From assembly GCA_011390515.1 (NCBI GenBank), contig JAABSJ010000012.1, positions 1 through 52,987 of the forward strand: 52,987 nt of DNA, read 5' to 3'. Each line of letters opens with the position of its first letter. The stretch's first letter is position 1. A program made the translations under genes and the position numbers. This DNA is from Oscillatoria sp. GTDB lineage: Bacteria > Cyanobacteriota > Cyanobacteriia > Cyanobacteriales > Laspinemataceae. Below the pieces are notes generated by a model, which did no database searches, was not told the DNA's origin, and saw only the letters and a list, made by a program, of their open reading frames with translations. This document shows positions 1 to 8,299 of this stretch, one piece after another.

Positions 1-543
1 CCGGAGTGGTCCCTTTATCTCAGCCGAGGGGCTAAGAACCTCACTGGGAAATTATTTCAGGCATTTCAGCCTTATTTGGTCTCCCAAACGTTTCGCACGA
101 ATGTCGTGATTATAGTAAAAACCAACCAGCGGACTTCAAGCCAAAGCCATGTCATTTTATTCTCCAGCGATGTAAACTTAAGTTATGAAAAAATAATTGA
201 TTATTATGGACTGCGATTTCAAATAGAATTTAACTTTAGAGATGCCAAACAATTTTGGGGACTAGAAGACTTTATGAATATTAAGGAGACCGGGGTGACG
301 AATGCAGCCAATCTTTCCTTTTTTATGGTGAATTTATCCCATTATCTGTTAAAGGTGACCCAGAAGGGGCCTCTGTGCAGTGTTCTGGATCTCAAAAGTC
401 AATTTAGAGGTTATCGATATGCAGAAGAAACCATAAAACGGATTTAGGAAAAACCTGACCCAGTTTTATTGGGTCAGATTTTGAAACGCTTATCCAGTCT
501 GGGCTGTATCCATCAACATTCCCATGAAGCCACTGACCATTAA
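1..543 (+). pseudogene. IS4-type transposase, 5'-cut and interrupted by a stop
   Basis: The frame is open from base 1, so the gene starts outside the window. The C-terminal YREK signature of IS4-group DDE transposases is complete: Tyr codon at 205, Arg at 214 (two residues later), Glu at 226 (after three) and Lys at 247 (after six). The Glu is the last residue of the catalytic triad. A TAG at 445-447 ends the protein, but the same frame continues without a break to a TAA at 541-543 and encodes a plausible C-terminal tail (EKPDPVLLGQILKRL). The TAG is therefore read as a nonsense mutation in an otherwise intact end. No terminal inverted repeat was recognised downstream. The IS4 assignment is firm; the subgroup is not known. 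Confidence 0.8.
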
Positions 544-560
544 ATTGGCGAAGGTATTGT

Positions 561-722
561 TGAGACAATCTCTGGTGATTAGCAAAAAATTTGGGCGAGA
601 AACCCGGTTTCTTGTCCTAGTCCAGGGGTACAGAATTTGCTTAGAAACCGGGTGTCTTGAGACAATCTCTGGCGATCGCCAAAAATTGGGGCGAGAAACC
701 CAGTTTCTGGTCCCTGGGTTCT
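561..722. repeat. Direct repeat pair carrying the AGAAACCCGGTTTCT motif
   Basis: Two similar units, about 561-619 and 658-722, each hold TGAGACAATCTCTGG followed by a GAAACCCGGTTTCT-like imperfect palindrome. The palindrome recurs near 1358, 1408, 15661, 15712, 25078, 31600 and 31647. The rest of 544-820 has no convincing gene. Confidence 0.7.
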
Positions 723-820
723 AAGACTGTACCCTAGGACTAGCTTAGAGTAGGCCCGAGTCGTAGTTTGTTTATGAATTTATGTAACAATTGCGTCATG
801 AAGTCATTTAGATAGAACCG

Positions 821-1357
821 ATGGATACGACTCTCTCATCAACGTTTTTTTTAACCCTACTCATGGCGATCGGGTTATTTTTCTTTATTCGCGCCTCGGT
901 GAAGGACCGAACGGAGGAAATGCAATGGGTAACCGAACAGCCGGAAGAGGCGATTCTGCCTGAGTTGCAAGGGTATTTCGATCGCCGCGCTTATCGGGTG
1001 AAGGCAGTGGATGGGGAACGCAATCAAGTCACGTTTGAAGGATATGTCCGTCCCAGTTGGTTTCTGGCGATTTTCTTGACCCTGTTGGCGGCAGTGGGGA
1101 TGCTCTGTTTGGCCCTAATTCTATCAATGGTTATCCCACAAGGGGGGAATTTATTTCTGGGGTTGATTCTGTTGTCCCCAGTTGCCGGATGGTTTTATTG
1201 GCAAAATTCGGGTCGGATTGAACAGGTGTCTCTCCAAGTCAAGTCTATGGAGAGTTCTGGGGATAATCCGACCCAAAATAGAATTATAGTCACGGGTCAT
1301 CGGGATGAGTTGGCTGTACTTAAGCAAACCCTAGGACCTCAATACCCTCAAGGTTAG
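821..1357 (+). CDS. Probable cofactor assembly of complex C subunit B (CCB2/CCB4-like)
   Basis: This 178-residue protein has an N-terminal membrane segment at residues 8-25, followed by a charged FIRASVKDRTE stretch, then a hydrophobic hairpin at about residues 80-127 and a soluble C-terminal part. That architecture and the N-terminal sequence match what I recall of the cyanobacterial CCB2/CCB4 family (formerly DUF2930), annotated as cofactor assembly of complex C subunit B. The family helps attach the c-type heme (heme ci) to cytochrome b6 in thylakoid membranes. The ATG at 821 sits directly before the hydrophobic segment; no strong ribosome-binding site is visible. It stands alone, with no other CCB gene in view. 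The membrane topology is seen; the family name is from memory and moderately sure. Confidence 0.65.
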   Translation: MDTTLSSTFFLTLLMAIGLFFFIRASVKDRTEEMQWVTEQPEEAILPELQGYFDRRAYRVKAVDGERNQVTFEGYVRPSWFLAIFLTLLAAVGMLCLALILSMVIPQGGNLFLGLILLSPVAGWFYWQNSGRIEQVSLQVKSMESSGDNPTQNRIIVTGHRDELAVLKQTLGPQYPQG

Positions 1358-1420
1358 AAACCCGGTTGCTTGACCTGAGTTCTACAAACAGAGCAACAAA
1401 GTAGGACTAGAAACCCGGTA
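1357..1420. repeat. Two AGAAACCCGGT-type repeat copies
   Basis: TAGAAACCCGGTTGCT and TAGAAACCCGGTAACT lie just downstream of the preceding gene and belong to the dispersed motif also found at 561-722. Confidence 0.6.
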
Positions 1421-1430
1421 ACTGTCCGGG

Positions 1431-1619
1431 TTATCTCATCCTGTACTGATCCCCAAGGGCGATACCATCTAAGAAAGTCCGCCCAAAACCCCATTGACCT
1501 AGAAAGCCACTAGCCCGATAATGATTTCTTAGCAAGATGGTTGTGCCGCAAGCTTGGCAAAACTTTACATCTGCGGCATTCTCCGGGCGATCGCAATGTC
1601 TATTTAAACAATAACTCAT
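1431..1619 (-). pseudogene. N-terminal remnant of a 4-Cys Ser/Thr protein kinase
   Basis: From an ATG at 1619 the product begins MSYCLNRHC and has a four-cysteine zinc-ribbon-like arrangement (CLNRHC, then FCQACG). The next segment, LRNHYRASGFLGQWGFGRTFL, resembles the start of a kinase domain with its glycine-rich loop. Cyanobacterial eukaryote-type kinases commonly begin in exactly this way and continue for several hundred residues. Here the homology stops after FGRTFL and the frame ends 12 codons later, so only 62 residues remain and every catalytic motif is missing. The open frame extends upstream to 1706, but the added part does not look like protein. It is probably a deletion relic. Confidence 0.75.
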
Positions 1620-1833
1620 TGTTTTTCTCTTACTATCGGCTGCCTTATGCCCCTCTCCGGCGTAATTACCGTATATTTTCGTAATTTTGGTAGGCTTTTG
1701 TCGCATTTATTAATGAAAGCAGCAACAAAAGTAAAAACTATACCCAAAGGAATTTTCTCTAATCCCCGGATTTTTCTCTCAACCGTTGAAGAAAGTCAAA
1801 CTATATGACGTTAAATCATCACCCGCAATTATT

Positions 1834-2574
1834 ATGAAAACTTATAAAAACCTCGCCGCGATCGCCTTATCCCTCGCGATCGCTAATTGTAGCCCCGAAG
1901 CCCAAACCCAAACCCCCAGAGAACCCAACCCCACGCCATCTCAAAACGCGATCGCCACGCCACCCTCAGACACTCCCCCAACCGAAACTAAAACCGCTCA
2001 AAACCCCGCAGTAACACCCAACCCAGCCAACACCACTCAACGCCCCGAAACCAAAACCGTAACTATCTTAGTTGAAGGTGAACCCTACGAATTCACCCTC
2101 AACCTCTTTGACAACGCAGCCGCCCCCTTTACCACCTACTACGACTCAGAAATCATCCTCCCCTACGGGGGTTGTTCGGCAGAAGGCTGTGGCTTCCGCT
2201 TTTCGGGCAAAACCCGCAACCACCTACCCAATGATGATGTCTATTTGCAATTTTTCTTTCCTCAAAATACCTCGACCCTAGCCGATCTCCGTAAAATGTA
2301 TATTACCGGCAGCAACAGTTTGATGGCGAATAATCCCAGTTGGCAGGAACCCAGTTGGCAAACAGACGAAACCGTCGCAGACGACACACTATATCCTTGG
2401 GTCAAAGAAAAATACTTGTTTTATGACGAAACCGAAAGCTCAATGGGCATCATTATGTTAGCAGAACACAACAATGAGGGCTTTGTCATTATCGAATATA
2501 TGGTAAACGACTATGGTGACGGTTTTGCCCCCCTTTTCGGCTCAATTTTAGAGAATCTCGAATTTAGAAATTAA
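1834..2574 (+). CDS. Putative lipoprotein of unknown function
   Basis: The ATG at 1834 is chosen over an in-frame TTG at 1786 because it gives a clean lipoprotein signal: MKTYKN, a hydrophobic stretch and the lipobox LAIANC, with the lipidated cysteine at residue 19. Residues about 20-85 are a Pro/Thr/Asn-rich linker typical of exported lipoproteins. The remaining roughly 160 residues form a folded-looking domain with a Cys pair (GGCSAEGCGF). The predicted location is the periplasm, anchored by lipid. I do not recognise the domain. Codon use is rich in CCC and AAC, as in the neighbouring DNA. Confidence 0.7.
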   Translation: MKTYKNLAAIALSLAIANCSPEAQTQTPREPNPTPSQNAIATPPSDTPPTETKTAQNPAVTPNPANTTQRPETKTVTILVEGEPYEFTLNLFDNAAAPFTTYYDSEIILPYGGCSAEGCGFRFSGKTRNHLPNDDVYLQFFFPQNTSTLADLRKMYITGSNSLMANNPSWQEPSWQTDETVADDTLYPWVKEKYLFYDETESSMGIIMLAEHNNEGFVIIEYMVNDYGDGFAPLFGSILENLEFRN

Positions 2575-3365
2575 TCAAATTCATTCGCTGGTCTAGCATC
2601 AACAATCGCCTGCAAAGTGTCGGCGTTGATTACTGCGTTCTCGACCTCGAAGACCTCAACGCCAGTGCGGATCTCGATTTCCTCGGCGTTATCTTTCTCC
2701 CCAGCGTCGAAAACCTCTACGGCACCCAAGTCGGTCGCCTTCAACGATGGCTATCCCAAGGCGGGGCGATTGTCGCCAGCGGCCCCACTTGTAGTTTATC
2801 CTCTCCGGCAGTGCGAACCCAGTTGCGATCGCTTCTCGGTGCTTATTGGGGCTTTCCCCTCACCAATCCCGCCCCCCTAGATCCCCTCCGCATTCGTCAC
2901 CAAAACTGGACTTGGGACAACCACAGCAACTTATCGCAAACCGCCCGTGGAGGTGGGGTCATTCCCAGCAGCCTCAACAGTGCCACTGTCGCCGTCTGGC
3001 AAGCCGAAGGCACACCGCCTGCCGTCGTCGCCAACGATCGCGCCACCTTTTTCGGTTGGCGTTGGGGCTTCGATACCGTTGCTAATGCTCAGTTTGATAC
3101 CGCTTGGCTGCAAGCCGCTTTGAGTCGTTATCCCAACTTAGCCCCAGGACGAACACCCAACCGGAAAACTGCCTTTCTACCACCGTTGCCACCCCTGCTG
3201 AATCTACACCTACTGGCCGCAGCGCGATCGCGTTTGCAAACCTTCGTCAATGCCATCGAACAACAAGACTACCGCCAAGCCCAAAGTCACACCCAACCAG
3301 AAATTAGCCCCATGCAAACCCGTGAGCTTGTCAAAGAGCTAATTTCAAAAAAGCGTCGTATTTAA
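2568..3365 (+). pseudogene. Remnant of a cyanobacterial GH10-like (DUF187) secreted protein, N-terminal domain only
   Basis: One frame is open from 2568 to the TAA at 3363-3365 but has no ATG at its beginning. It encodes a well-formed domain that includes YCVLDLEDL, WLSQGGAIVASGP, RSLLGAYWGFPLT and FFGWRWG. I recall this set from the N-terminal region of long cyanobacterial proteins annotated as family 10 glycosylhydrolase (DUF187). The signal peptide expected upstream is missing, and the large catalytic part expected downstream is replaced by about 30 unrelated residues and a stop. A GTG at 2811 could start a 184-residue product, but it would cut the domain in half. I read this as a gene truncated at both ends, abutting the lipoprotein gene. 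Confidence 0.6.
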
Positions 3366-3908
3366 TCGGTTTGTTTCCTTATTGACCCAATCAGGTCAAG
3401 TCCGACGTAAAGTTTAGTGTGATCGGCCAAACCGTTTTGACTCGGTTCCTGGTGAGGATGACGAGTCATTTCGACAGCGCGATCGCCCGGATTGAGGTCC
3501 GAACTTTACCTTGGCCGTCGTGGAACCGATCGCCTTGGAAAAGTCCAGGTTTTAGAACTCGCGGCGATCGCGACTGAACGCGGGTTTCCCTAATCGCCAA
3601 GGAAACTGGATGCGCCTGAAGATCGCGACTCCTGATGCGGCACTAAAACCGTTCTTTTCCCATGACAAATCACCCGATTGACGGAACATTTGCCCTGATG
3701 GGACTCTCTATGACCCCAGCTTTGGCAAAAACTGGGTTAATGCCCCTGTAAATTTGCTAAATTTACTCGGCACGCTGTTCGAGTCTGCTATGAATCGAAC
3801 GCTTGCACCGCAGGGTTATCCGAGGCGATCGCCCGCCCAGTATAATCCCTCGCCGCAGCCGATGGGTCCCTTAAACCTTCAGTTCTTATGACTCACAGAA
3901 AAACCCTT
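3366..3908. other. Intergenic stretch without a clear gene
   Basis: No complete gene is seen. A 69-codon plus-strand frame without a start codon runs from 3682 to 3891 and reads CPDGTLYDPSFGKNWVN near its beginning. It may be another gene scrap, but I cannot assign it. Confidence 0.4.
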
Positions 3909-4226
3909 TTACCGGACTGATAAAGCCACGGGGGGTATTTCTGCTTTGCTCTCAAAAAACTTTAAGCTTGGGAATAAGAAATGATTTTCTTCCACATATT
4001 GAGCACCAAATAATCCTTTTTCTGCCCAGAAGTATCGATCCGTGGTATGCTCGTTTCTCTTAACTAGCAACAAAGCTGGAGGCACGATGCCTTCTGCCTT
4101 GATGAATTTACGGGCGGCTGTGACTGGCTTATCTTCACCGCTTTCGATACTATACTGAGGCACGTGCTCTAAAATCCTGCGCCCTTCTTGGCGGCGACGG
4201 CTCTTACGCTTACGTCTCCTTGCCAA
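3909..4226 (-). CDS. DUF3155 domain-containing protein
   Basis: This is a 105-residue basic protein that begins MARRRKRKSRRRQEGRRILE and contains AARKFIKAEGIVPPALLLVKRNEHTTDRYFWAEKG. I recognise it as the cyanobacteria-specific DUF3155 family. The start is TTG at 4224-4226, preceded on the minus strand by a strong ribosome-binding site (AGGAGG with suitable spacing), which settles the choice of a rare start. The Arg/Lys-rich N terminus suggests nucleic-acid or ribosome contact; that is inference, since no function is established to my knowledge. Its length agrees with the family. Confidence 0.88.
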   Translation of the reverse strand: MARRRKRKSRRRQEGRRILEHVPQYSIESGEDKPVTAARKFIKAEGIVPPALLLVKRNEHTTDRYFWAEKGLFGAQYVEENHFLFPSLKFFESKAEIPPVALSVR

Positions 4227-4794
4227 AATCCTTACCTCCTATTTCAGCCGACAGGTGTAGTGATGGTTACAAAAGTCGTGCTGATTATATCCGCTGTAAT
4301 AAAAAAAATCAATCCCTCTTGCTAAGTTTGTTACAAAACGTCATATCCCTTATATCATCAGCCTTTTAAGACTTTTTGGGTTCGATTTTAGAGAGAAAGG
4401 CGACGAAAATTCACAAAACTATAAAATTTGTTACAAAAATCCATAGAGTGGAACCGATGGGGGAGTTGAGAAATTCCCCGCCCTGTTTACCCCAGGAAAG
4501 CGGCGCTATATTCCTGTCGTGATTGCCCCACCTTAATCCCTGACGCGCCCAGATTGCCATAAAATTGCCACAGAATTGCCACAGAATTGCCCGAAAATAA
4601 AAGAACGTTCAACGGGTTTTATCAATGGGGCTAAAGTATCTTACCCCAGAAGTAAGCAACCGGACCCAATTTCTGCCAACATAAACAATGAGGGTCCGGT
4701 CCTAGGGTTAAGCTAGTAAGCATAGACAGGGTGAGGGGAAAGAGGCGGGCATCAGTGAGCGTTACTGTATTAAATCGAATAAGGGAAGATGGGA
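4227..4794. other. AT-rich divergent intergenic region
   Basis: This region separates the DUF3155 gene (minus) from the Hik2-like kinase (plus), so it should hold both promoters. It has recurring TTACAAAA boxes at about 4267, 4332 and 4430, and a short direct repeat TTGCCACAGAA near 4565-4590. No gene is seen. Confidence 0.5.
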
Positions 4795-6222
4795 ATGGGA
4801 GCCAGTTCAGAATTTGTTGCCCTGTGCAAATCACAGGTGGGGTTGCTCTCGAAAGGGCTAGGGTCCTCCGTGAGCGTGGTCTATTTGACAGAAGAACTGG
4901 CAGAAGATCGGGAAGCCAAGCTGATTCCGATTGTGACTTATCCCGAAAGCGCTGTGGTGTGGGAAGAAAATCCGGCGCGGGCGATCGCCGGTTCAGAGAT
5001 GGCCCCAGAAATCCCAGTGCGTCCCACCTCTGACTTTCCACCCACGGCAATCCCCGGGGAAACCCCGACAACGGGAACAAATGCCCCCCTGACTCAAGGT
5101 CCCCCCTTCATCTGCGCTGCCTCCCAAAGACCCGTGACGGTTCATTTAGTCGAACCGATCCGATATTTAAACTCTGAGGATGAACCGATCGCCGAGGGGG
5201 AAGATTTGGCGCAACACCGACAAATCGTCTTACCCCTGATTCATGAAGAAATCGTCATGGGACTGTTGGTGACGCGCCGCGAGGACCGACCCTGGACCGA
5301 TCGCGAACGAATCCAGATCGAATGCATCGCCCAAACCATTGCGATCGCCTGCATTTTGGATCGACGCCAACGCTGGTTAAGTCAGCAACTGCGCCAACAG
5401 CAACGCCTGCAAGCGGAACAACATGATTTACTCGATAACCTCCTGCATCAAGTCCGCAGTCCCCTTACCGCCTTACGCACCTTTGGGAAATTATTGTTAA
5501 AACGCCTGCGGGAACCGGATCCGAACCGAGATATTGCCGGAAGTATCCTGCGGGAGAGCGATCGCGTTCAAGAATTGCTGCAACAAATGAATCTGGCGAT
5601 CGAACCGGAAGAAATCGCAGGGGGCCCGGATCTGCAAACTGAGGTCCCGTCGGAAACCCCGAGGTTGGAGAAGAGATCGCCACAATTGTTACTCCCCGCC
5701 TTTGATTTAGAACCCTGTGATATCCTGACGGTGCTGGAACCGTTGCTGATTTCCGCCCAGGCGATCGCCAGCGAACGTCATCTGGAATTGACGACCCAGA
5801 TCCCGTCGGAATTGCCTCCAGTTTTAACCTATCCCAAGGCTTTGCGGGAAGTGTTGAGCAATTTGATTGACAATGCCTTGAAATATACCCCCTCCGGAGG
5901 CAAGATTTATGTCAAAGTGGGGGATCATCGCCAAATTGAGGGGGTCACCTGGATGGCGATCGCCATTAGTGACACGGGGATCGGCATTCCCCCCCAAGAC
6001 TTAGAACAGTTATTTCAACGGTATTATCGCGGAGTCAAAGCTCAGAGTGATATTCCCGGGACCGGATTGGGATTGGCGATCGCCCGGGAACTGATTACCC
6101 AAATGCAAGGGAAAATCGAAGTTTTTAGTCCCACTCCCTCCCAATGGCGAGATCCGAATTGGAAAAACCGGCCCAGTTCCAATCATCCGGGGACCACCTT
6201 TATCGTTTGGCTGCAACTCTAA
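4795..6222 (+). CDS. Hik2/CSK-like soluble sensor histidine kinase
   Basis: The 475-residue product has no membrane segment. Residues about 5-190 form a GAF-like sensor with an early cysteine (FVALCKSQ, Cys11). A short coiled coil follows, then an H-box with His218 (HQVRSPLTALRTF), an N-box (EVLSNLIDNALKYT), a G1 box (DTGIGIP) and a G2 box (GTGLGLAIA). The H-box with LTALRTFGKLLLKRL, together with the FVALC start, fits the cyanobacterial Hik2 / chloroplast sensor kinase family. Published work ties that family to redox control of photosystem genes through an iron-sulfur cluster or cysteine in the sensor. The ATG at 4795 is preferred over the ATG at 4789 because AGGGAAG then lies six bases upstream. 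No response regulator is adjacent. Kinase identity is certain; the Hik2 assignment is likely. Confidence 0.8.
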   Translation: MGASSEFVALCKSQVGLLSKGLGSSVSVVYLTEELAEDREAKLIPIVTYPESAVVWEENPARAIAGSEMAPEIPVRPTSDFPPTAIPGETPTTGTNAPLTQGPPFICAASQRPVTVHLVEPIRYLNSEDEPIAEGEDLAQHRQIVLPLIHEEIVMGLLVTRREDRPWTDRERIQIECIAQTIAIACILDRRQRWLSQQLRQQQRLQAEQHDLLDNLLHQVRSPLTALRTFGKLLLKRLREPDPNRDIAGSILRESDRVQELLQQMNLAIEPEEIAGGPDLQTEVPSETPRLEKRSPQLLLPAFDLEPCDILTVLEPLLISAQAIASERHLELTTQIPSELPPVLTYPKALREVLSNLIDNALKYTPSGGKIYVKVGDHRQIEGVTWMAIAISDTGIGIPPQDLEQLFQRYYRGVKAQSDIPGTGLGLAIARELITQMQGKIEVFSPTPSQWRDPNWKNRPSSNHPGTTFIVWLQL

Positions 6223-6265
6223 GGGGGATTTTCCCCTAAAGATTCTCAATCTTGTCATCTGCTCT

Positions 6266-6997
6266 ATGAATTTATCTTTACTCTTTGCGATCGCCTTAGC
6301 GATCGTTCATATTGGAGCCAAAAATCTGCTCTTTCTGGGTTCAGTTCCCCGTAACCGATGGCTTTCCATCGCGGGGGGCGTATCGGTGGCTTACACTTTT
6401 GTTCATATTTTTCCCGAACTGAGTGCCGGACAAGCCAGAGTTGAAGAGTCTGCGCTCAACGGTTTGGACTTTTTAGAACACCATGTTTACTTGATGTCAC
6501 TGTTAGGATTTTCCATCTTTTACGGATTGGAAAAATTGGCTAAGACATCCAGGCAGCAACAACTTAAAATCGGACGAGGAGATACGACTAGCGATCAGGT
6601 TTTTTGGCTGCATATTATTTCTTTTGCGCTTTATAATGCCTTGATTGGCTATCTGCTGTCCGATCCAGAACAAGAATCGAGTGTTTTGAGTTTATGCTTC
6701 TTTTTCATCGCAATGGCTTTACATTTTCTAGTTAATGATTTTGGCTTGCGCGAACATCACAAACGGGTTTACGACCACACGGGGCGCTGGGTACTGGCAG
6801 GATCAGTGATTCTGGGATGGGCGATTGGCAGTGCAACGACTATTTCCCACGAGGCGATCGCCCTGCTATTTGCCTTTTTAGCCGGAGGTATTATTCTGAA
6901 CATCCTGAAGGAAGAACTACCGGAAGAACGGGAAACCCAATTTTGGGCCTTTGCTGCGGGTGCCGGTGTTTATTCGGTACTATTACTCATCATCTGA
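6266..6997 (+). CDS. Multi-pass membrane protein with ZIP-transporter-like motifs
   Basis: The 243-residue protein is almost entirely hydrophobic helices, about seven or eight. Histidine- and glutamate-containing motifs lie at or near the helices: VHIFPELS, EHHVYLM, HFLVNDFGLREHH, and a C-terminal HEAIALLFAFLAGGIILNILKEELPEE. The last one resembles the fifth-helix region of ZIP metal transporters, where His and Glu coordinate the metal. It is shorter than typical ZIP proteins and I do not recall a named subfamily. It follows the Hik2-like kinase by 43 bases on the same strand and may be co-transcribed. Metal transport is an inference from motif resemblance only. Confidence 0.65.
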   Translation: MNLSLLFAIALAIVHIGAKNLLFLGSVPRNRWLSIAGGVSVAYTFVHIFPELSAGQARVEESALNGLDFLEHHVYLMSLLGFSIFYGLEKLAKTSRQQQLKIGRGDTTSDQVFWLHIISFALYNALIGYLLSDPEQESSVLSLCFFFIAMALHFLVNDFGLREHHKRVYDHTGRWVLAGSVILGWAIGSATTISHEAIALLFAFLAGGIILNILKEELPEERETQFWAFAAGAGVYSVLLLII

Positions 6998-7025
6998 CAG
7001 CCAGAAGGGTGATCGGATTGACTCT

Positions 7026-7061
7026 AAATGTAGAGGCGATTCCCGAATCGCCTCTACATTT
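7026..7061. repeat. Dispersed palindrome TGTAGAGGCGATTC..GAATCGCCTCTACA
   Basis: This is a near-perfect 36-base inverted repeat 29 bases after the ZIP-like gene. Similar palindromes are at 24887-24925, 37639-37676 and, degraded, at 12260-12306. As RNA it would fold into a strong stem, so it may double as a transcription end. Confidence 0.85.
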
Positions 7062-7481
7062 AGGGTAAGGAGGGGTGAAGGGGCTTTTTTCAGGAGTTTC
7101 CTCGATTAATTTCAGGAGAAAAAACCCTAAAACTCTTGCCCCGTGGTGAGTAGGAAATTATGTTAACCAATCTATTGCGGAAACTAAATCTAGGGGTTAT
7201 CATTTCATGAGCTACCTCTAAGGGTAGAGACGAGTCGGAGTTTTCCTCTAAACTTAGAAAGTTTCTGACTCTCGACGTTCAGATTCCCCAACGGCTAATC
7301 CTGAAAATGTCCAGCATTAGGCCATTTGAGGGCAGTCGCCTGCTATTTTCATCCGGAACACCTGTCAGGGAATTTAGATAAATGGACTGATCCGGATTTG
7401 GTATTCGGTGCTACATTAAATTTAGTAGCAATTTTGTAGCCTTAGTTACTTTTACGAGATTTCAATAGGAGCCAACCCCAG
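7062..7481. other. Intergenic stretch
   Basis: Nothing beyond the preceding palindrome and a possible leader of the small downstream gene was recognised. Confidence 0.4.
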
Positions 7482-7694
7482 ATGCATCCGGTATGTATAA
7501 TTCCTCTCAGCATTTCAGTCTGTGCCTTTCTGCTTAATCGACGCACCTCTGAGGAAACCGTAGGCGTGATGACCATGACCCTAGCCGGACTGTTAGCGGT
7601 TGTGGCGTTAATCTTGGCCCCCTGGCAGATTCAGATGCTGGGCGCTTTGGCTTTGCTGTTAGATCGCTGTGATTTGTTGAAGGTTCGGGGGTAG
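7482..7694 (+). CDS. Small predicted membrane protein
   Basis: The 70-residue product has two hydrophobic segments, about residues 4-18 and 29-62. The ATG at 7482 is preceded by AGGAG at a good distance, which favours a real gene. The second segment (LAGLLAVVALILAPWQIQ) is a plausible membrane helix. I recognise no family. It is flanked by repeats on both sides and has no obvious partner. Confidence 0.45.
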   Translation: MHPVCIIPLSISVCAFLLNRRTSEETVGVMTMTLAGLLAVVALILAPWQIQMLGALALLLDRCDLLKVRG

Positions 7695-7697
7695 GGG

Positions 7698-7767
7698 ATT
7701 TGTCCTTGGTCATTGGTCATTTGTCATTTGTCTTTGGTCATTTGTCATTTGTCATTTGTCTTTGGTT
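7698..7767. repeat. Short tandem repeat, TTTGTCA/TTGGTCA heptamers
   Basis: Roughly nine or ten consecutive 7-base units alternate between TTTGTCA, TTGGTCA and TTTGTCT. Such heptamer repeats are known from many cyanobacterial intergenic regions. Confidence 0.85.
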
Positions 7768-8299
7768 GATGCGGGGGATGGGGAGGGGATAGGGTTTTTA
7801 TCCACAGTGCGATCGCTACAAAGGTGCTGTCTATAGGTCGTTTCCATCCCTGGCATGATTCTTCCTCCGGATTGGGGACAATGTAGAGTCGGGATTAACT
7901 CCTTGCTGAAACAGGATTTCTGCTTCTGACCCACTTCAGGCTGATTCGCTTCAAGGGATGGGGGGAATGTGGAAGATGACTCTAAAATTACCGGGTTGAG
8001 ATAACGGAAACCTGATGAAATTTTCCCTTCCTTGGGAATCAGGGAGGGGAAATTTTCAGTAATTGTAAATATTTGTAAATTTAAGCGCTCAAAAGGTAGA
8101 ATCTGCTGGAAATCGGGCTCAAAATAGAAAGTTGAATGGGTCGTCAATGCCACAAATGCCAGAAAAACCCTGGACAATTGGGGAGGAAAGGCGATCGCCG
8201 CTCTGATTCAACCGGCTTTCCCAGCCCTCGATAATCCCTCTCCCTTCACGGTTTCACCACCCTTGGGCGACTGCCCTTTTATGAGCCAGCCTAATTAAT
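7768..8299. other. Intergenic stretch upstream of sbcC
   Basis: A 141-codon minus-strand frame (7752-8177) exists, but its composition is not protein-like and part of it lies in the heptamer repeat, so no gene is called. Confidence 0.4.

Noticed and set aside
2617-2880. Alternative plus-strand frame over the GH10-like remnant
   Set aside because: It is a Ser/Pro/Thr-rich shadow of the better frame, which carries recognisable domain sequence.
7752-8177. 141-codon minus-strand open frame
   Set aside because: It includes the heptamer repeat, has no ribosome-binding site or recognisable protein pattern, and its composition is that of intergenic DNA.
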